Notes under the pieces: model-generated | Told to the model about the DNA's origin: nothing | Databases searched by the model: none | The model's input: the letters and a program-made list of their open reading frames with translations, nothing else | Position numbers and translations under genes: made by a program | In this document: in pieces, positions 28,150 to 37,421 of the stretch | How positions within the stretch are numbered: the stretch's first letter is position 1 | Layout of the letters: every line of letters begins with the position of its first letter | DNA from: a virus | DNA length: 40,318 bases | Virus record (IMG/VR): IMGVR_UViG_3300009774_000126 | Span: 1 to 40,318 of that record | Direction: 5' to 3' (one strand)

Positions 28150-28807
28150 TAAAATACCAGATAAAGACAAGATACAGTATTCTAGATTTAGCGAAACGCA
28201 TGAATTAAGAGCAATAGAGCCTACTGATAAGACAGGTTACGTTATAGAAGGGTACGCAATTGTTTATGAGCAAGAAGTAAGTATAGGTGGTTGGTTTAAT
28301 GAAATTGTAAAACGAGGCGCTATAGATGGAGCTGATTTGACCGACGTTCCATTGTTTATACATCATAATGGCGATTATATTCCTTTGGCAAGGAGCAGAA
28401 GAAACAACGCTAATTCAACTTTACAACTAACTCCTGACGATAAAGGGTTACATTTCAGAGCAGAATTAGATGTTGAAAATAATGCAGAAGCTAAGTCTCT
28501 ATACTCAGCAATACAACGTGGAGACATATCAGGAATGTCATATTCATTCAGAGTAAAAGAAGAAAAGTGGTTAAACATGGATACTCCTACCCCTACAAGG
28601 GAGATATATAGATTTAAAAAGATAGGAGAAATATCAGCCTTATGGAGTCCCGCTTATGATGGGACTAGTATAGAAGCTCGTGCCAAAGAGTTGGATAACT
28701 CGGATAAAATTGCATTGGATAGTGCAAGGGCAGCGTTGGATAACGGTAAAAACGAGTTAGAAGTCGAGAAGCTAAAACTAAAAATAAAATTTGGAGGTAA
28801 TAATTAA
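28136..28807 (+). CDS. prohead protease, HK97 (U35) family
   Basis: 223 residues. The family pattern is plain: VIEGYAIVYEQ near the N-terminus, FNEIVKRGA, the catalytic-His region LFIHHNGD (H76/H77) and the catalytic-Ser region GDISGMSYSF (S132/S135). It cleaves the scaffold part of the capsid protein during maturation. The C-terminal 40 residues are a charged helix that may be removed. The stop TAA shares a base with the capsid ATG. Confidence 0.92.
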   Translation: MSKTNKIPDKDKIQYSRFSETHELRAIEPTDKTGYVIEGYAIVYEQEVSIGGWFNEIVKRGAIDGADLTDVPLFIHHNGDYIPLARSRRNNANSTLQLTPDDKGLHFRAELDVENNAEAKSLYSAIQRGDISGMSYSFRVKEEKWLNMDTPTPTREIYRFKKIGEISALWSPAYDGTSIEARAKELDNSDKIALDSARAALDNGKNELEVEKLKLKIKFGGNN

Positions 28808-30018
28808 TGAAAGAGAAATTATTAAAACTATTAAAGACTAAGCAAGAGGCAAGAGCAGCAAAAATGAAGGATGTTGATAAAGCTACAGAGGTTGCAGAAT
28901 TAAGAGGATACCAAACAGAGTTAGAATCCATAGACGAAGAAATCAGAAGTTTACAAGCAATGATTGATGGGTTAGAAGAAGCGCCTGCAAACGAAAGAAC
29001 AGCAGTAGTAAATGGAACAATTCCAGATGCTGTAGTATCAGGAGTAAAAGGACAAGAAAAACGTAAATCAGTAGATGAAAGTGAAATGGAGTATAGAAAA
29101 GCATTTCAACAATTGGCTACTAAAGGAACTCCAATACCGGCAGAATTAAGATCTGATGCAAACACTTTATTAAGTGACATTCCTGGAGCATTACCTACAA
29201 TTATGGTTAACAGAATTGTAGAGAAGTTAGAATCAACAGGTATGATCTTACCTTTAGTTAATAGAACAGCATTTGCAGCAGGTATTGCATATCCTACTTC
29301 AGCAGTAAAACCAGTAGCAACATTTGTGTTAGAAGGAGCAAGCTCAGACAGACAAAAGAAAACTACAGCAACATCAATTACTTTTACAAACTTTAAACTT
29401 AGATGTGAAATTTCAATGTCTATGGAAGCATCTACTATGGCCTTAGCAGCATTTGAAGCAGCATTTGAGAGACAAGTTGTTGAAGCTATGGTTAAGAAAC
29501 TTGAAGCTACTATTGTTTCCGATGCTGATGGAACAGCATCGCCAAAAGGTATATTAGCAGAAACTCCAGCAACAGGGCAAGCATTAACTGCTAAAACTTT
29601 ATCATATAAGCTTTTAGTAGATGCAGAAGCAGCGCTCCCACAAGCTTATGAGAATGGAGCTGTTTACTGTATGACTAAGAAAACATTTATGGCTTATGTT
29701 GGAATGGAAGATGCGGAAGGAAACCCAATAGCTAGAGTAAATTATGGAATTGGCGGCAAGCCAGAAAGAACTTTATTAGGTAGAACTGTAGTGTTATGTG
29801 GAGATTATATGGATTCATTTAGTGCAACACTAACAGTAGGAAAAATCTTTGCTTTCCTATTCAACTTTGCAGATTACACGTTAAACACTATTTACGATAT
29901 GGGAGTACAAAGAAAACAAGATTGGGATACAGAAGATATGCTTACTAAAGCAGTAATGTCCGTAGATGGAAAGGTAATTGATAAAAATTCCCTTGTAACT
30001 ATAGCTAAATCAGCGTAA
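28807..30018 (+). CDS. major capsid protein, HK97 fold
   Basis: 403 residues. Residues 1 to about 95 are a coiled coil (delta domain; scaffold) likely removed by the protease. The rest is the HK97-fold shell protein (PF05065): LSDIPGALPTIMVNRIVEKLESTGMILPLVNRT, FTNFKLRCEISMSMEAS, KILAETP-like GILAETPATG, and CMTKKTFMAYVGMED, GRTVVLCGDYMDSF. It follows the portal and protease in the standard order, and AGGTAATAA... precedes the ATG. Confidence 0.95.
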   Translation: MKEKLLKLLKTKQEARAAKMKDVDKATEVAELRGYQTELESIDEEIRSLQAMIDGLEEAPANERTAVVNGTIPDAVVSGVKGQEKRKSVDESEMEYRKAFQQLATKGTPIPAELRSDANTLLSDIPGALPTIMVNRIVEKLESTGMILPLVNRTAFAAGIAYPTSAVKPVATFVLEGASSDRQKKTTATSITFTNFKLRCEISMSMEASTMALAAFEAAFERQVVEAMVKKLEATIVSDADGTASPKGILAETPATGQALTAKTLSYKLLVDAEAALPQAYENGAVYCMTKKTFMAYVGMEDAEGNPIARVNYGIGGKPERTLLGRTVVLCGDYMDSFSATLTVGKIFAFLFNFADYTLNTIYDMGVQRKQDWDTEDMLTKAVMSVDGKVIDKNSLVTIAKSA

Positions 30019-30031
30019 GGAGGGGTAGAAA

Positions 30032-30625
30032 ATGTTATCAGCTTATAAACATGGATTTGGACAAATAATAACCACTGATGCTAATGAAGTGAGTGTAGAT
30101 CGTTCATTTCTGGCTCATTTTCAAGTAGCAGCCGCTAAGGCGACCGGGGCAAGTAATACTAGCGTACACGCTGCGGTGACTTTGGGGGAAACGGGAACCA
30201 ATGTGACCACAGCAATTACAAATCCAACAGTTCCTAGAAACATTATAATTAAGGGAAGCGCTGTTGGAATGCAGGGCGAAGTTGGGATTACCGGTACAAA
30301 CTACAACGATGAAGCAATAACGGAGGTATTAACAGTTGATGGAGCAAGTGCTGTTGCAGGAGCTAAAGCATTTAAAACTGTCAATTTAATTCAGCTTCCC
30401 GGTAAAACGAATGCTAGTGGTGACACTATTTCGGTCGGAACTGGGGAGATATTAGGATTGCCATACAAGTTGGCGCACAACACCTTATTAGTCTCATATC
30501 ACGACAACGCTTTGGAAAGCACAGTAGCAACCGTGACAGTAAGCGCAACGAACTTGGAAAGCAATACTGTAGATATCAACACAAGCTTAAACGGAAAAGC
30601 GTTAGATTTTTATCTAATTGTGTAA
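30032..30625 (+). CDS. putative head decoration/accessory protein, atypical composition
   Basis: 197 residues, beta-rich, full of A, T, G, N and V (NTSVHAAVTLGETGTNVTTAITNP, TVATVTVSATNLESNTVDIN), without cysteine or membrane segment. Located between capsid and first connector, where many phages encode a capsid cement or decoration protein. The DNA is visibly richer in G and C than its neighbours, with codons such as GCG, ACC, CCC and GGG that are rare elsewhere here, suggesting recent acquisition. AAGGAGGGG precedes the ATG. Role inferred from position and beta-rich make-up. Confidence 0.6.
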   Translation: MLSAYKHGFGQIITTDANEVSVDRSFLAHFQVAAAKATGASNTSVHAAVTLGETGTNVTTAITNPTVPRNIIIKGSAVGMQGEVGITGTNYNDEAITEVLTVDGASAVAGAKAFKTVNLIQLPGKTNASGDTISVGTGEILGLPYKLAHNTLLVSYHDNALESTVATVTVSATNLESNTVDINTSLNGKALDFYLIV

Positions 30626-30639
30626 GGAGGTAATGGAGT

Positions 30640-30912
30640 ATGGCATTACTAGAAGATGTAAGACCAAGGATAGGAGTGTTCTACTCCGACCCAAATAAAG
30701 ATCTAGAAGTACAACAAATGATAGATGGAGCAATAGCATATTTCAAAGGTGGGGGATGGGATGTTTCCATCCCTTCTCCTTTATCTACAGAAGCAGTAAT
30801 CTTATATTGTAAAATGGCACAAAGCACAGACCCTTCTCTATTAACTAATCATCCAGTATTAATCTCATTTATAGCACAAGGTAGGGCGGTGGTCCAAGAT
30901 GTTGAAATTTAA
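30640..30912 (+). CDS. head-tail connector, gp6-like
   Basis: 90 residues, small helical protein (LLEDVRPRIGVFYSDPNKDLEVQQMIDGAIAYFKGGGW ... EAVILYCKMAQSTDPSLLTNHPVLISFIAQGR). It matches the size, helical pattern and place of the HK97 gp6/SPP1 gp15-type adaptors that form a ring under the portal. AAGGAGG precedes the ATG. It overlaps the next gene by 14 bases. Confidence 0.8.
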   Translation: MALLEDVRPRIGVFYSDPNKDLEVQQMIDGAIAYFKGGGWDVSIPSPLSTEAVILYCKMAQSTDPSLLTNHPVLISFIAQGRAVVQDVEI

Positions 30913-31300
30913 TCCTACTACACCGATTAAATTTTATACAAAAGAAAGCTCTTATGTACCAGGACAAGGCACAGTAAACACTTGGTCATTACTTGCTAGT
31001 GGAGGGTTTAATACCTTCTACGGTGAATGGAGAGGCTCGTTTGGAGATAGAGCAATGTCAGCTGAGGCATTAGGCGTTAAGGATTCAGCTACTATTAGAA
31101 CGTTCTATAATCCTATTACTTGTGCAAAGCTTAAAACTGTAAAGGTAATAGTAGTAAAAAATGCAGATAGTACGGCTATTGTTAATGGTGAACCTAATTT
31201 GAATAATCCTAATGTTTATGAACTTTGGGGTGGAGTAGATAATGTACTAGAACAAAATCAATTTATGGAATTTAGGGTTAGGAGGTATGAAGGACTATGA
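30899..31300 (+). CDS. head-tail joining (stopper) protein
   Basis: 133 residues, beta-rich, with the family-like middle WRGSFGDRAMSAEALGVKDSATIRTFYNP and C-terminal ELWGGVDNVLEQNQFMEFRVRRYEG of phage head-tail joining proteins (PF05521 type). Such stoppers close the portal channel until the tail docks. The stop overlaps the next ATG. Confidence 0.75.
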   Translation: MLKFNPTTPIKFYTKESSYVPGQGTVNTWSLLASGGFNTFYGEWRGSFGDRAMSAEALGVKDSATIRTFYNPITCAKLKTVKVIVVKNADSTAIVNGEPNLNNPNVYELWGGVDNVLEQNQFMEFRVRRYEGL

Positions 31301-31674
31301 TAAAAGACTTAGTACAAACAACCCTTGATACTGTACTTTATACTAAAGGTATTTATGTACATGAGCAAAGGAAATCCGGAACAGATGCAAATGAATATGT
31401 TGTATATAGTTCAGGTGGAGATAGTGGAGAAGATTTTGCAGATGATGTAGTATTAACTAAAAATGCAAGTATAACGGTTAGGTATTATTACAGAGCAGAA
31501 AAGCTTGATAATTATACAAATAGGAAAAAGGTTAGAGAGATTGAGGATCTAATCGAAACATCTTTGAATGGAGCAGGTTTTGACATCCCAAATGGTCGTT
31601 TTGATGTTGGGGATATTGATGATATAGGATATATGGCTACGGTGTTTGAATGTGAATACTGGAGATTAGTATAA
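31297..31674 (+). CDS. tail terminator-like protein
   Basis: 125 residues: helix, then beta strands (YVVYSSGGDSGEDFADDVVLTKNASITVRYYYRAEKL), a helix (KKVREIEDLIETSLNGAGF) and beta strands, as in tail terminator (gpU/DUF3168-like) proteins that cap the tail tube. It sits between the stopper and the HK97 gp10-like gene; in many phages these two are in the reverse order. Assignment by position and secondary structure. Confidence 0.6.
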   Translation: MIKDLVQTTLDTVLYTKGIYVHEQRKSGTDANEYVVYSSGGDSGEDFADDVVLTKNASITVRYYYRAEKLDNYTNRKKVREIEDLIETSLNGAGFDIPNGRFDVGDIDDIGYMATVFECEYWRLV

Positions 31675-32105
31675 TGAGTAGGAAAGAGGCTTTAGAAAGA
31701 GGACGAGCAATAGGAAAGTATGAAGGGTTCACAAGTGTTGGAGTAGATGGTTTAGAAGATGCAATTTTAGGCATTTTGGAGGGATATGGCGATTTAATTT
31801 ATCAAGCTACAGAAGATGGATTAGATGCAGCTGAAAAAGTATTAATCAATAACCTAAAAGTAGCAAGCCCTAAAGCATCAGGTCATTTTGCTAAACAATG
31901 GAGAAGTAAAGGTAAAAAATATAAACTTGTTAGATATGTAGGAAACACTGAGACAGTAACAAGCAAGAGTGGGGAACTAGTTGCACTCGCTAATATATTT
32001 GAGTATTCAACTACAAGAGGAAAACCATTTATAAAAGAAACTTTTCAAAGAAGTATTAACGAAATGGCAGCAGCAATTGTTGCTGAAATAAAGAAGGAGG
32101 TTTAA
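31674..32105 (+). CDS. HK97 gp10-like tail completion protein
   Basis: 143 residues with the HK97 gp10 family pattern (PF04883): GVDGLEDAILGILEGYGDLIYQATEDGLDAAEKVLINNLK, then ASPKASGHFAKQWRSKGKKYKLVRYVGN and LANIFEYSTTRGKPFIKETFQRSINEM. It acts in head-tail joining or tail completion. Its ATG shares a base with the previous stop. Confidence 0.8.
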   Translation: MSRKEALERGRAIGKYEGFTSVGVDGLEDAILGILEGYGDLIYQATEDGLDAAEKVLINNLKVASPKASGHFAKQWRSKGKKYKLVRYVGNTETVTSKSGELVALANIFEYSTTRGKPFIKETFQRSINEMAAAIVAEIKKEV

Positions 32106-32106
32106 C

Positions 32107-32664
32107 ATGGCTAATAAAGTTAAATATGGTTTAAAAAATGTATATTATTCAGTAGTTACTGATACTGCCGGGGTAATAAGTTATGCAACGCCAGTTATTA
32201 TACCTGGCGCAGTAAATATAGCATTAAGTGCAAAGGGTGACAAAACAGAATTTTACGCGGATGATATACCGTATTTTGTTGCAAATTCAAATCAAGGGTA
32301 TGATGGTAGCTTGGAAATGGCATTGCTACCTGATGCTTTTAAGAAAGATGTATTAGGTGAGGTCGCAGATGCTAGCGGAGCATTGTTTGAAGATGCAGAT
32401 GCGTTACCTAAAACTATTGCATTAATGTTTGAATTTACAGGAGATGCAAACGCAATAAGACATTTACTATATAACGTATCTGTAGCAAGACCTAATATAG
32501 AAGGTAGTACAAAAGGCGCTTCCATAGATGTAAAAACAGAAACATTAAATATAACAGCAAGCCCAGCGTTAGATACAGGATATGTAAAAGCTAGAGCCGA
32601 AGTTGCTAATACATCATACGCTACTTGGTTTACTACTGTTTATAAATTCGTACCCGTAATTTAG
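32107..32664 (+). CDS. major tail protein (tail tube), phi13 type
   Basis: 185 residues with the pattern of the phi13-type major tail proteins: KVKYGLKNVYYSVVTDTAGVISYATPVIIPGAVNIALSAKGDKTEFYADDIPYF and YDGSLEMALLPDAFKKDVLGE. It polymerises around the tape measure to form the tail tube of a long non-contractile tail. AAGGAGG precedes the ATG. Confidence 0.9.
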   Translation: MANKVKYGLKNVYYSVVTDTAGVISYATPVIIPGAVNIALSAKGDKTEFYADDIPYFVANSNQGYDGSLEMALLPDAFKKDVLGEVADASGALFEDADALPKTIALMFEFTGDANAIRHLLYNVSVARPNIEGSTKGASIDVKTETLNITASPALDTGYVKARAEVANTSYATWFTTVYKFVPVI

Positions 32665-32675
32665 GAGTGAGATAA

Positions 32676-33026
32676 ATGGAAAGAATAATAACTATTGATG
32701 GGCGCCAAGTGAAATTTAAAAGCACTGGCGCTTTTTTATTAAGGTATAAATCACAATTTCATAGGGATGCGCTGCAAGATATTTTTAAATTACAAGATGC
32801 AATAGATTTAGATACTAATGCGATAAAAAATATAGAAGCATTGAATCTTGAGATATTTTATGATTTAGTTTGGACACTGGCAAAGACAGCGGACACAACA
32901 ATAGACCCGCCTTTGGAATGGTTAGATACATTCAATGAGTTTCCATTGATGGATATAGTTCCACAAGTAATGGATTTAATATTTAGTTGCTTAAGTTCTT
33001 CAACAGCTAGTAAAAAAAAAGTATAA
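32676..33026 (+). CDS. tail assembly chaperone, G part
   Basis: 116 residues (VKFKSTGAFLLRYKSQFHRDALQDIFKLQDAID ... FYDLVWTLAKTADTTIDPPLEWLDTF), typical of the upstream chaperone that precedes the tape measure gene. It ends KKKV-stop directly after nine A (33012-33020), a slippery site through which a minority of ribosomes would continue in the -1 frame to make the G-T fusion. AGGAGTGAG precedes the ATG. Confidence 0.85.
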   Translation: MERIITIDGRQVKFKSTGAFLLRYKSQFHRDALQDIFKLQDAIDLDTNAIKNIEALNLEIFYDLVWTLAKTADTTIDPPLEWLDTFNEFPLMDIVPQVMDLIFSCLSSSTASKKKV

Positions 33027-33241
33027 ATAACACAGAATCAGGTGAAGCCTCTTTTGAACTAACAACAGAAAAATTAATGTTGAGAAGTATCGAAAGGGGT
33101 TTGCTTTTGTCCGAATGGGATAATGTAACTATTGGAATGATATTAGATTTTAAAATAACTTATGACAATGAACATTTAGATGATGAAGATAGAGAAGAAG
33201 AAATAATAGTAGCCGACCAATTTGAATTTGATCGCTTTTAA
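32676..33241 (+). CDS. tail assembly chaperone G-T fusion by -1 frameshift
   Basis: At A AAA AAA (33014-33020) a -1 slip lets translation pass the stop at 33024. The next codons read S-I-N-N-T-E-S-G-E, then FELTTEKLMLRSIERGLLLSEWDN and a long acidic end, stopping with TAA 33239-33241. This adds 73 residues to the first 115, giving 188. The T frame has no start codon and no ribosome binding site of its own near its beginning, so the frameshift is the way to express it. The arrangement between tail tube and tape measure is the widespread gpG/gpGT system that loads the tape measure protein. Confidence 0.85.
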
Positions 33242-33255
33242 AGTGAGGTGAAAAT

Positions 33256-35241
33256 ATGGCAAATAAAATAGCTGGACTAACTATAGAAATTGGTGGAGAA
33301 ACATCCGGCTTAACAAAAGCTCTAACAGGTGTAAATAAACAATCTAAAGACCTACAAGCAGAATTAAAAAATGTTGATAGACTATTAAAATTAGACCCTA
33401 AAAACACAGAATTGCTGGCTCAAAAACAAAAGTTGTTAGCTGATTCTATTTGCGCTACTAAAAGTAAACTTGATACGTTAAAAGAAGCAGAAAAACAAGC
33501 ACAAGAACAATTTAAACAAGGCAAAATCGGGGAGGAACAATATAGAGCAATAGAGAGAGAAGTAATAGCAACAGAACAAAGTCTTAAAAAATTAGAAACT
33601 AGTTTAAAAGAGACAAATAAAAATTGGAAAGAAACTGCTGATAATTTGGACAAATTTGGAAAGAAATCTACCGAAATAGGTAAAGATTTATCAACTAAAG
33701 TAACATTGCCAATATTAGCAGCAGGAGTCGCATCTTTTAAGTTTGCGGCAGACTTGCAAGACGCATTTGGAGCAACTGAACAAATATTTAAGAGTGCTGG
33801 TGGGGATGTAAAAAAATGGGCAGATGAATTAGAAAGTTACTACGGAATAGCTGAAGGCGAAGCGTTAAATTATGCTAATATTATGGGAGCTATGCTACAA
33901 AATATTGGAGGATTAACAGAGGAAGAAGCTGCAAAACAATCTCAAACACTGGTAGAGTTGGCAGGGGATTTAACAGCTATGTTTGGTGGCACAACTGAAA
34001 GTGCAGTACAAGCATTAACTGGTGCATTAAAAGGTAATACATCAATGCTAGATAACTATGGTATGGGTGTTAATGATGCTACTATCAAAACAAAAGCATT
34101 AGAGATGGGGTTGTATGAAGGAACAGGCACAATGGATTTAGCATCTAAACAAGCAGCTACATTAGCTTTAATCATGGAACAGACCGCAGATGCACAAGGA
34201 CAGGCTAGCAAAGAGGCAGAAGGTGCATCGGGCAATATGAGAGGGTTAGTAACTGAGCTAAAAAATATGGCAACTGAAATCGGTGAAGTTTTGCTACCAA
34301 TTATTACTCCATTTATTGCAAAAGTAAAAGAAATCATTGAAGGATTTGGCACATTATCACCTGAAATGCAGAAAACAATAATAATCATAGCGGGCTTGGC
34401 AGCTGCATTAGGCCCTATACTATTAATAGTAGGTCAAATGTCTATAGGGATAGGAGCAATAATAGCAATATTGCCAGTCTTAGGAACTGCTTTTACATTC
34501 TTAACTGGTCCGATAGGTATAGCAATAGCAGCAATAGCAGCAGTAATAGCAATAGGTGTACTTTTATGGAAAAATTGGGACACAGTGAAAGCCAAAGCAA
34601 TAGAAATAGGTGGAATGGTTTCCGAAACATTCACTAATTTAGTTAATGGGGCCAAGGAATGGGGCACGAATCTAGTTGATGGTTTATGGAATGGAATGGT
34701 AGGCATGAAGGATTGGATAATTGGCAAAGTAACAGGTTTCGCAGCTGATATAGCAAACGGATTTAAAAACTTCTTTGGTATAGCTTCACCATCTAAATTG
34801 ATGGCTGAATATGGTAAAAATATAGATGAAGGACTTGCAGAAGGTATAAGTGCTAATGAAAATATTCCTATTAATGGTATTATTGCATTAGGAGAAAAAA
34901 TGTCAGAAGCGGCTAGAAAAGCTTACTTAGGTGCTTTGGAAATTATATCAGCTCCAATGGGTATGGGTGAAAAATCTAGCAGAGCAAGCAGCTTAAATGA
35001 TTTATTGAAAAATGGAACCATTACAGTACAATCAATGAAAAACTCAGGAACTAATATACTCGACTTGATTGACGGTGGTTATGAAAAAGCTAAAGATACT
35101 GTAAATAAATCAGCGGCTTCAGCTTCCGTGAATTTGAATATAGGAACTTTAGTTGCTGATGATTATAGCTTAAAACAACTTGAAAGAAAACTTGCTACTG
35201 TACGCATAGGTGAAAACGATAGAATGGGGGTAACGGTATGA
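33256..35241 (+). CDS. tape measure protein
   Basis: 661 residues. The N-terminal 130 are a coiled coil with the common phage start IAGLTIEIGGETSGLTKALTGVNKQSKDLQAELKNVDRLLKLDPKN. Residues about 150-340 resemble the phage tail tape-measure domain (AADLQDAFGATEQIFKSAGGDVKKWADELESYYG ... LVELAGDLTAMFGGTTESAVQALTGALKGNTSMLDNYG). Residues about 370-440 are hydrophobic (membrane segments in IIIAGLAAALGPILLIVG and IGIAIAAIAAVIAIGVLLW) and probably insert into the host membrane during DNA entry. It is short for the family, so a tail around 100 nm is expected. AGTGAGGTG precedes the ATG. Confidence 0.92.
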   Translation: MANKIAGLTIEIGGETSGLTKALTGVNKQSKDLQAELKNVDRLLKLDPKNTELLAQKQKLLADSICATKSKLDTLKEAEKQAQEQFKQGKIGEEQYRAIEREVIATEQSLKKLETSLKETNKNWKETADNLDKFGKKSTEIGKDLSTKVTLPILAAGVASFKFAADLQDAFGATEQIFKSAGGDVKKWADELESYYGIAEGEALNYANIMGAMLQNIGGLTEEEAAKQSQTLVELAGDLTAMFGGTTESAVQALTGALKGNTSMLDNYGMGVNDATIKTKALEMGLYEGTGTMDLASKQAATLALIMEQTADAQGQASKEAEGASGNMRGLVTELKNMATEIGEVLLPIITPFIAKVKEIIEGFGTLSPEMQKTIIIIAGLAAALGPILLIVGQMSIGIGAIIAILPVLGTAFTFLTGPIGIAIAAIAAVIAIGVLLWKNWDTVKAKAIEIGGMVSETFTNLVNGAKEWGTNLVDGLWNGMVGMKDWIIGKVTGFAADIANGFKNFFGIASPSKLMAEYGKNIDEGLAEGISANENIPINGIIALGEKMSEAARKAYLGALEIISAPMGMGEKSSRASSLNDLLKNGTITVQSMKNSGTNILDLIDGGYEKAKDTVNKSAASASVNLNIGTLVADDYSLKQLERKLATVRIGENDRMGVTV

Positions 35242-35570
35242 AACTAAATGGAATAGTAATACCTGAACCCCGGACTACGGATATTGTACCTTTTGAAATA
35301 TCTGTTAAAGATAGGACTGCAAGCGGGAGATTGGTTAAAGATATAAAAGCTTTTAAAAGATATATAAATCTTCCTTATCTTGGACTTAAACCAGCAACTA
35401 TTAAAGTATTTAAAGATGTTTTTTATTCGGGAGAAGCAGTACCTTTTGAGTATAATGATTCTGAAGGTACTCAAGTAGTAAATGTATATATAAATACTTT
35501 ACCCGAGAGTTTGCTAAAGGCAAACCCTACGCTTAGCCAAAATGTAACTATAACCTTGGAAGAGGTGTAG
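35238..35570 (+). CDS. short distal tail protein-like
   Basis: 110 residues, all beta (VPFEISVKDRTASGRLVKDIKAFKRYINLPYLGLKP ... VVNVYINTLPESLLKANPTLSQNVTITLEEV). It follows the tape measure with a 4-base overlap, the usual place of the distal tail protein, but it is much shorter than typical Dit proteins (about 200-250). Probably a baseplate hub component; assignment by position. Confidence 0.6.
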   Translation: MKLNGIVIPEPRTTDIVPFEISVKDRTASGRLVKDIKAFKRYINLPYLGLKPATIKVFKDVFYSGEAVPFEYNDSEGTQVVNVYINTLPESLLKANPTLSQNVTITLEEV

Positions 35571-35573
35571 ACT

Positions 35574-37421
35574 ATGTATACTGTAAGTACTGAATACACA
35601 AATAAAATAAAAGCACAAACTAGACGAGTATATGGAAAAATTCAAATAGATTATACAGATCCTTTTATGGACCAATCAATAGGAATAACATCAAATGAAG
35701 AAGCTAATATATCCTATGATGACCAAGTAGCTGACAACTTAGTAAATCCAATAGGTAAAATATTATCATTAGATGGTAGTTGTCCTTTAGATGGTAGTTA
35801 TGTATTAGCTCCTACAATCGAAGAAGCAGAAACTCGCCAAATGGGTTGGTGGGGTAGTCAGTTATCAGGTGTTGGTGGAGCTTTTATTGTACCTTATCCT
35901 ACATTGACCGCAAGCTTTTATAGTAGACCAATATTAAGTTTAAAGGTAATAGGAGATAGTGCAAGACTAGAATATCCAATAGACTTTACAATCAAATTAT
36001 ATGATGGAGCAGATACTTTATTACACACTGAAGCTGTAGCCTCTAATAGCCTCGTAGCGTGGAGTAAAACTTTAAGTAGTGCAATTACTCAAGTTACTAA
36101 AATGGTGCTTGAAGTAACTAAGTGGAGTCACGTGGGTAGACAAGTAAAGGTGTTAGAGTTTTTTACCTCTATTCAAGAAATTTATGAAGGTGATGATATT
36201 CTAATGATTAATCTCTTAGAAGAAAGAGAAGTATCACAAGGATCATTGCCAGTAGGGAATATTAGCAGCAATGAAATTGACATAAGATTAGTAAATGAAA
36301 ACAGAAAGTTTGATGCAGGCAATACATCAAGTCCTTTATATCAAATACTAAAACAGAATAGAAGAATAAAAGCCTGGTTAGGTGTAGATGTATTAGGAGT
36401 TAAGGAGTTTGTACCTTTAGGAACGTTTTGGACTGGTGACTGGATAGTACCTGAACAAGATGTTTACGCTCAAACTACAGGGAGAGATAGACTAGAATTA
36501 TTAAGGACATCAACTTATTCTACAAGTGAAGTTAAAATAAATGCAACCCTTTATGATTTAGCAATAGAGATATTAACAGATGGTGGACTAACAGTAGAAG
36601 AATACTTCGTAGATACTGAATTACAAGGCTATATTATCCCTTATGCATGGTTTGATAGTCAAAGTCATAGAGAAGCATTAAGGAAGATTGCAGAGGCTTG
36701 TCTAGGCCAAATTTATTGCGATAGAAGCGGAGTATTAAGAATTGAAGGACCATCTTATTTAGATGTTAATTTAACAGTTGATACCCTTACAAAAGATGAT
36801 TATTTTAACAAAGATAATCCGGTTAAATGGAGTGAAGTTGTTAATTATATTGAAGTAGAAACTCAACCATTAAGGCCAGACATACTACAAGAAGTTTATA
36901 AATCTAATAATCCAGTTGCAATAGGGATAGAAACTAAAACTATGACTATATTTTATAATGAATCTCCTTGCATAAATGCAGTAGCAAGTATTACGGGTAC
37001 TGGAACAATATCAAGCGCAACTTATTACTCATGGGGTGCAAGTGTAACAGTAACCAGTGGATCAGTGGGAACATTTGAAATAACAATCAATGCTCAACCT
37101 TTAAAAGTATTAAATAAAGATAGAGTAATAAGACAAGACGAATCATCAATTTTAGAGATGGGAAAATTAAAGTATTCATACGCAACTAATCCTTTAGTAC
37201 AGACTTTAGAAGTCGCAGAAATTATTGCAGACAAGCTATTAGCTTATTATAAAAACGCAAGACGAGATGTTGAAATAGATTGGAGAGGTAATCCATCTAT
37301 GCTATTAGGTGACAGAATAACAGTAACAGACGATAAAGAACAGAATGACTATTATATAGTAAAACAGGAATTAGAATTTGATGGTGGACTTAAAACTAAG
37401 CTATCAGGGAGGCGTGTATAA
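35574..37421 (+). CDS. tail hub / baseplate protein (Tal-like region)
   Basis: 615 residues. The N-terminal 200 are beta-rich with a jelly-roll-like look (SLKVIGDSARLEYPIDFTIKLYDGADTLLHTEAV). The middle 210-330 (NEIDIRLVNENRKFDAGNTSSPLYQILKQNRRIKAWLGV, then FWTGDWIVPEQDVYAQTTGRDRLELLRTSTY) and the rest (YDLAIEILTDGG, REALRKIAEACLGQIYCDRSG, WRGNPSMLLGDRITV) resemble the phage tail proteins that form the hub below the distal tail protein. No peptidoglycan hydrolase motif is seen. It shares its stop base with the next start. Confidence 0.7.
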   Translation: MYTVSTEYTNKIKAQTRRVYGKIQIDYTDPFMDQSIGITSNEEANISYDDQVADNLVNPIGKILSLDGSCPLDGSYVLAPTIEEAETRQMGWWGSQLSGVGGAFIVPYPTLTASFYSRPILSLKVIGDSARLEYPIDFTIKLYDGADTLLHTEAVASNSLVAWSKTLSSAITQVTKMVLEVTKWSHVGRQVKVLEFFTSIQEIYEGDDILMINLLEEREVSQGSLPVGNISSNEIDIRLVNENRKFDAGNTSSPLYQILKQNRRIKAWLGVDVLGVKEFVPLGTFWTGDWIVPEQDVYAQTTGRDRLELLRTSTYSTSEVKINATLYDLAIEILTDGGLTVEEYFVDTELQGYIIPYAWFDSQSHREALRKIAEACLGQIYCDRSGVLRIEGPSYLDVNLTVDTLTKDDYFNKDNPVKWSEVVNYIEVETQPLRPDILQEVYKSNNPVAIGIETKTMTIFYNESPCINAVASITGTGTISSATYYSWGASVTVTSGSVGTFEITINAQPLKVLNKDRVIRQDESSILEMGKLKYSYATNPLVQTLEVAEIIADKLLAYYKNARRDVEIDWRGNPSMLLGDRITVTDDKEQNDYYIVKQELEFDGGLKTKLSGRRV

